Source: DASQPA01 sp963757335 (GTDB lineage: Bacteria > Acidobacteriota > Thermoanaerobaculia > Multivoradales > UBA5704). From it: a stretch of DNA of 64,000 bases. Location: assembly GCA_963757335.1 (NCBI GenBank), contig CAVWRJ010000024.1:124001-188000 (forward strand), read 5' to 3'. Shown piece after piece: positions 61,059-64,000 of the stretch. A program made the position numbers and the translations under genes. The notes beneath the pieces were generated by a model, which made no database searches, was not told the DNA's origin, and was given only the letters and a program-made list of their open reading frames with translations. Numbering within the stretch: position 1 is the stretch's first letter; each line of letters begins with the position of its first letter.

Positions 61059-61129
61059 GGCGCCCCTCCACCCTCAAGGTCGGGGGATCTCATGACGGCG
61101 GACTCTATCAGTGGGGGAGACGGTGGACG

Positions 61130-61236
61130 CCCCGGCGGGTACCGGGTCCGTTTGAAATCCGAGGACGGGCGACTGGCTGCGCGGAGCGCCCGAAGGAGAC
61201 CGCCCGCAGGTTCAAAAGGACCGGTACCCGCCGGGG
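61130..61236. repeat. Palindromic-ended structured repeat, copy 2
   Basis: CCCCGGCGGGTACCGGGTCC pairs with GGACCGGTACCCGCCGGGG at the other end (one bulged G). The interior from GTTTGAAATCCGAGGACGGG to CGCCCGCAGGTTCAAA is identical to copy 1 (44622-44713). It lies between the divergent glycosylphosphotransferase and metF genes. Confidence 0.8.
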
Positions 61237-61279
61237 TCGCGCTTGACCGCTCCCGGCCCTCCGGGTACGCTGCCGCCCG

Positions 61280-62233
61280 ATGAAAGTCACCGAGCATCTG
61301 GAGCGCGCCGAGCGGCCGCTCATCAGCTTCGAGATCATCCCGCCGCTCCGCGGTGGCGACGTCAAGGGGCTCCTCGCCCTGATCGACGACCTCGTCAAGT
61401 TCAACCCGCCGTTCATCGACATCACGAGCCACGCCGCGGAGGTGATCTACGAGGAGACCCCGCAGGGGGCCATCCAGCGGCGGGTGAAGCGCAAGCGGCC
61501 GGGGACCCTCGGGGTCTGCGCCCTGATCCAGAACAAGTACCACATCGACGCCGTGCCCCATATCCTCTGCCAGGGCTTCACCCGCGAGGAGACCGAGGAC
61601 TTCCTGATCGAGCTCAAGTACCTGGGGATCGACAACGTCCTCGCCGTCCGCGGCGACGACAGCGCCTACAAGAAGCCCTTAAAGCACGGCCGGAGCGCCA
61701 ACGACTACGCCGTCGACCTGGTGCGCCAGATCTGTTCCATGAACCACGGCAAGTACCTGGAAGAGGAGCTGCTCGACGCCGAGCCCACGACCTTCTGCAT
61801 CGGCATCGGCGGCTACCCCGAGAAGCACTTCGAGGCGCCCAACCTCCTGGTCGACATCCGTCACCTGAAAGAGAAGGTGGAGGCGGGGGCGCACTACATC
61901 GTCACCCAGATGTTCTTCGACAACCAGAAGTACTTCCGCTTCGTCGAGGCCTGCCGCGAGCAGGGGATCACGGTGCCGATCGTCCCCGGGTTGAAGATCC
62001 TCACCTCGAAGCAGCAGCTCTCCTCGCTGCCGCGGAACTTCTACGTCGACATCCCCGCCGAGCTCTCCGACGCGGTGCTGGCGGCCCCGCCCGACCGGGT
62101 GCTCGACGTCGGCGTCGAGTGGACCACCCGCCAGGTCGCGGAGCTCTTGGACCACGGCGCCCTCTCCGTCCACTTCTACATCATGCAGAGCGCCAACGCC
62201 GTCAAGCGGGTGATGGGCAAGCTCAAGCTCTGA
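61280..62233 (+). CDS. metF: Methylenetetrahydrofolate reductase
   Basis: A 317-residue TIM-barrel flavoprotein: LISFEIIPPLRGGDVKGLLA (conserved Glu in FEIIPP), FIDITSHAAEV, YLGIDNVLAVRGDD (LxLRGD-type FAD contact) and AGAHYIVTQMFFDNQKYFRF (QxxFD motif). It reduces 5,10-methylene- to 5-methyl-tetrahydrofolate for methionine synthesis. Longer spacing around KRKRPGTLGVCALIQNKYHID is typical of the variant in Bacteroidetes- and Acidobacteria-like genomes. Housekeeping gene, not part of the neighbouring loci. Confidence 0.9.
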   Translation: MKVTEHLERAERPLISFEIIPPLRGGDVKGLLALIDDLVKFNPPFIDITSHAAEVIYEETPQGAIQRRVKRKRPGTLGVCALIQNKYHIDAVPHILCQGFTREETEDFLIELKYLGIDNVLAVRGDDSAYKKPLKHGRSANDYAVDLVRQICSMNHGKYLEEELLDAEPTTFCIGIGGYPEKHFEAPNLLVDIRHLKEKVEAGAHYIVTQMFFDNQKYFRFVEACREQGITVPIVPGLKILTSKQQLSSLPRNFYVDIPAELSDAVLAAPPDRVLDVGVEWTTRQVAELLDHGALSVHFYIMQSANAVKRVMGKLKL

Positions 62234-62304
62234 GGCTCAACGCCGGCGCGATGGGCGTGCGTCCCGGGCAGCTCTCCTCTTCGTAATCTCCCCGGAAAAG
62301 GGAA

Positions 62305-62328
62305 AGGGCGCCCGCATCGGGGCGCCCT
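62305..62328 (-). terminator. Rho-independent terminator of the first pilin gene
   Basis: Stem AGGGCGCCC/GGGCGCCCT with loop GCATCG; on the minus strand it is followed by TTTCCCTTTTCC. It may also serve metF from the other side. An almost identical terminator follows the second pilin gene. Confidence 0.75.
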
Positions 62329-62360
62329 CGCCATGTCGTCGCGCGGTGGGATCAGCTAGA

Positions 62361-62891
62361 TCAGGGCGTAACCTTCTGCGGCCAGCGGACGAAGAAGCCA
62401 TCGGCCCAGAGGATGTCCTGGTCGTAGTCGGTGGGGTCGAAGGAGGTGACGCTGATGGCGGTCGTCAGCTGCTTTTTCTTGTCGCGGCCGTAGCTGTGGA
62501 TGGCCATGACCTGCTTGTCGAGCGGGGTGGCGGTCTTCAAGTAGTAGTCGTAGTTGGTCTTCCAGCCGTCCACCTCGGGGACCGCCTGGAGATACTGCGG
62601 CACGAGGACCGAGAGCAGGTTGCTGCCGTCCGTCACGGTGCCGTAGCTCGTCAGGTCGACCGTGCTGGCGGCGGCGCCGGCGGCGGCCGCGCCGACCTGG
62701 TCGGTCAGCCAGGAGAACATCGCGGTACCGGCGTTTCTCATGTCGGCGACGGTCCGCTTCTGCTTCGCCTTCTGGAGCGCGTCCAGGAAGTTGGGGATCA
62801 GGAGCGCCGCGATGATGCCGATGATCGCCACTACGATCAAGAGCTCGATCAAGGTGAAGCCTTTCTCCCGGTTTCGCATGCGACTCAACAT
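62361..62891 (-). CDS. Type IV pilin-like protein, copy 1
   Basis: A 176-residue protein; the start at 62891 sits 7 bases after GGAGGGAG. The class III signal peptide MLSRMRNREKG is cut before FTLIELLIVVAIIGIIAALL, with Glu5 of the mature protein present, and the rest is a small globular domain (KQKRTVADMRNAGTAMFSWL, GWKTNYDYYLKTATPLDKQV). It resembles major pilins of delta-proteobacteria and Acidobacteria and also GspG-like pseudopilins. Prepilin peptidase is not in the window. Nearly identical to copy 2. Confidence 0.88.
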   Translation of the reverse strand: MLSRMRNREKGFTLIELLIVVAIIGIIAALLIPNFLDALQKAKQKRTVADMRNAGTAMFSWLTDQVGAAAAGAAASTVDLTSYGTVTDGSNLLSVLVPQYLQAVPEVDGWKTNYDYYLKTATPLDKQVMAIHSYGRDKKKQLTTAISVTSFDPTDYDQDILWADGFFVRWPQKVTP

Positions 62892-62972
62892 CGTCTCTCC
62901 CTCCTTATGCCCGCGGGTCATCCCAGGGGCGGTGTTTCGAAGTCTGCCGGTTTGAAGCGCAAAAGACTCCAA

Positions 62973-62988
62973 AGCAGGTTCTATGCCA
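62973..62988 (-). promoter_or_regulatory. Sigma-54-like promoter of pilin copy 1
   Basis: Minus strand TGGCATAGAACCTGCT: GG and GC separated by exactly 10 bases, the -24/-12 spacing. About 80 bases upstream of the start codon. The same element, TGGTACAGAACCTGCT, precedes copy 2. Confidence 0.75.
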
Positions 62989-63114
62989 GGCTTCGAATTC
63001 CCCTTAAGTCCTTTGTTTTCAAGCAAGCGGGGGTGGTTAGCGACAAAAATCGCCAGTCTGGCGGACCAAGAGTGTCAGGGGGTTTTCGGGGGGCAAAACC
63101 GCGTACAAAAGGAA

Positions 63115-63138
63115 AGGGCGCCCGCGGTGGGGCGCCCT
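63115..63138 (-). terminator. Rho-independent terminator of the second pilin gene
   Basis: Stem AGGGCGCCC/GGGCGCCCT with loop GCGGTG, followed on the minus strand by TTTCCTTTTG. Each pilin copy is therefore its own transcription unit. Confidence 0.8.
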
Positions 63139-63163
63139 CCTCCAAGCTTCGATCAGACCGCGA

Positions 63164-63694
63164 TCAGGGCGTGACCTTCTGCGGCCAGCGGACGAAGAAG
63201 CCGTCGGCCCAGAGGATGTCCTGGTCGTAGTCGGTGGGGTCGAAGGAGGTGACGCTGATGGCGGTCGTCAGCTGCTTTTTCTTGTCGCGGCCGTAGCTGT
63301 GGATGGCCATGACCTGCTTGTCGAGCGGGGTGGCGGTCTTCAAGTAGTAGTCGTAGTTGGTCTTCCAGCCGTCCACTTCGGGGACCGCCTGGAGATACTG
63401 CGGCACGAGGACCGAGAGCAGGTTGCTGCCGTCCGTCACGGTGCCGTAGCTCGTCAGGTCGACCGTGGTGGCGGCGGCGCCGGCGGCGGCCGCGCCGACC
63501 TGGTCGGTCAGCCAGGAGAACATCGCGGTGCCGGCGTTGCGCATGTCGGCGACGGTGCGCTTCTGCTTCGCCTTCTGGAGTGCGTCGAGGAAGTTAGGGA
63601 TGAGCAGGGCGGCGATGATGCCGATGATCGCGACGACGATCAAAAGCTCGATCAGCGTGAAGCCGCGCTCTCGGTTTCGAATTCGGGTCAGCAT
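63164..63694 (-). CDS. Type IV pilin-like protein, copy 2
   Basis: A 176-residue protein; the ATG at 63694 is preferred over the GTG at 63700 because of its distance from GAGGGGAG. Signal peptide MLTRIRNRERG, cleavage before FTLIELLIV. From that point it matches copy 1 at every residue except Thr for Ser in AAATTV, while the leader differs at several positions. DNA identity is also very high, so the mature region is a recent duplication or is kept alike by gene conversion. Confidence 0.88.
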   Translation of the reverse strand: MLTRIRNRERGFTLIELLIVVAIIGIIAALLIPNFLDALQKAKQKRTVADMRNAGTAMFSWLTDQVGAAAAGAAATTVDLTSYGTVTDGSNLLSVLVPQYLQAVPEVDGWKTNYDYYLKTATPLDKQVMAIHSYGRDKKKQLTTAISVTSFDPTDYDQDILWADGFFVRWPQKVTP

Positions 63695-63760
63695 GAGCAC
63701 TCCCCTCGGTCGGGCCTATGGGGAAATCCACGGGCGTTTCGCAAGTCAATAACCGTATAG

Positions 63761-63776
63761 AGCAGGTTCTGTACCA
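63761..63776 (-). promoter_or_regulatory. Sigma-54-like promoter of pilin copy 2
   Basis: Minus strand TGGTACAGAACCTGCT with GG-N10-GC spacing, about 67 bases upstream of the start. The rest of the upstream sequences of the two copies are not alike, so the promoter core has been retained. Confidence 0.75.
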
Positions 63777-63881
63777 GCGAAATCGACCGGTAAGTCCTGT
63801 GTTTGCAACGGTCCAAAATTTCGGAGGACAAAATTCGGCGCCCCCGGTCGCCACGAAATGTCAGTCGCGACGGGCGCCCGT

Positions 63882-64000
63882 TCACATCCGGTCGACGGCG
63901 GCCTGGGCGAGCGTCTTCAATTTTGCCGCGAAGGCCGGATCGGGGTAGCCGTGGCCGTGGCCGTCCCTCGCGAAGCCGAAGTTGAGCGCCTGGAGCTTGC
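63882..64000 (-). CDS. C-terminal end of an unidentified protein, 5' part outside the window
   Basis: The minus-strand frame ending at the TGA 63882-63884 reads LQALNFGFARDGHGHGYPDP then AFAAKLKTLAQAAVDRM. Only 38 codons are visible, too few to name a family. Codon use fits the host. The 105 bp up to the second pilin promoter hold no other gene. Confidence 0.5.
   Translation of the reverse strand, partial: KLQALNFGFARDGHGHGYPDPAFAAKLKTLAQAAVDRM

Noticed and set aside
62361..63694. Assembly duplication as the origin of the twin pilin genes
   Set aside because: Signal peptides and upstream regions differ clearly, so both copies are distinct loci, although read coverage should still be checked.

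Overview
The window is very GC-rich chromosomal DNA from what looks like an environmental, Gram-negative bacterium. Outer-membrane polysaccharide export, sigma-54-type pilin promoters, a gingipain-like secreted protease and the general gene style would fit Acidobacteriota, but no marker gene here proves the phylum. No rRNA, tRNA or CRISPR array was found.

Bases 1-25,769 hold a polysaccharide locus. After a partial plus-strand glycosyltransferase there is one minus-strand operon of about 22 genes, many joined by ATGA/GTGA/TTGA overlaps. Read 5' to 3' it has glycosyltransferases, asparagine synthase, a Wzx-type flippase, a DegT aminotransferase, methyltransferases including four FkbM types, a Wzy-type polymerase, a GT9 enzyme, a carbamoyltransferase and a radical SAM protein. 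It looks like assembly and decoration (amination, amidation, methylation, carbamoylation) of a repeat-unit polysaccharide.

Bases 25,770-33,400 are accessory DNA. A small coiled-coil gene with a clear terminator is followed by a degenerate 21-bp repeat array. A visibly AT-richer island comes next. Two of its genes (an HNH nuclease and a 590-residue protein with an RxxxxH motif) are each followed by an attC-like site, so they look like integron cassettes without an integrase in view. Next to them is a conserved-looking two-gene unit, one gene of which is split by a 210-bp MITE with CTAG target duplications. Two VOC-fold proteins close the island.

Bases 33,422-46,035 return to host style on the minus strand: CysQ and Sat-CysC (PAPS production and PAP removal), two exported proteins, a second 21-bp repeat array inside an inverted-repeat-bounded 605-bp segment, and an export operon (outer-membrane barrel, Wza, Wzc, CpsB-type phosphatase, TPR protein). 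Bases 46,072-61,058 hold O-antigen-ligase-like proteins and a modification cassette (nucleotidyltransferase, S26-like peptidase, HprK-related kinase, PqqD-like protein, radical SAM/SPASM protein). Facing it is a 72-residue two-cysteine peptide translationally coupled to a C25 protease. I regard this as the best candidate for an undescribed peptide-maturation system. The initiating sugar-phosphate transferase follows. The window ends with metF, two almost identical type IV pilin-like genes, each with its own sigma-54-like promoter, and a partial gene.

Two patterns cut across the window. First, short 9-bp tandem repeats recur in unrelated genes, sometimes with the same nonamer. Second, at least 16 genes' worth of apparent single-base indels, nearly all extra bases, break otherwise intact coding frames; I read these mainly as sequencing or assembly errors. 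Where noted, coordinates span the reconstructed gene.
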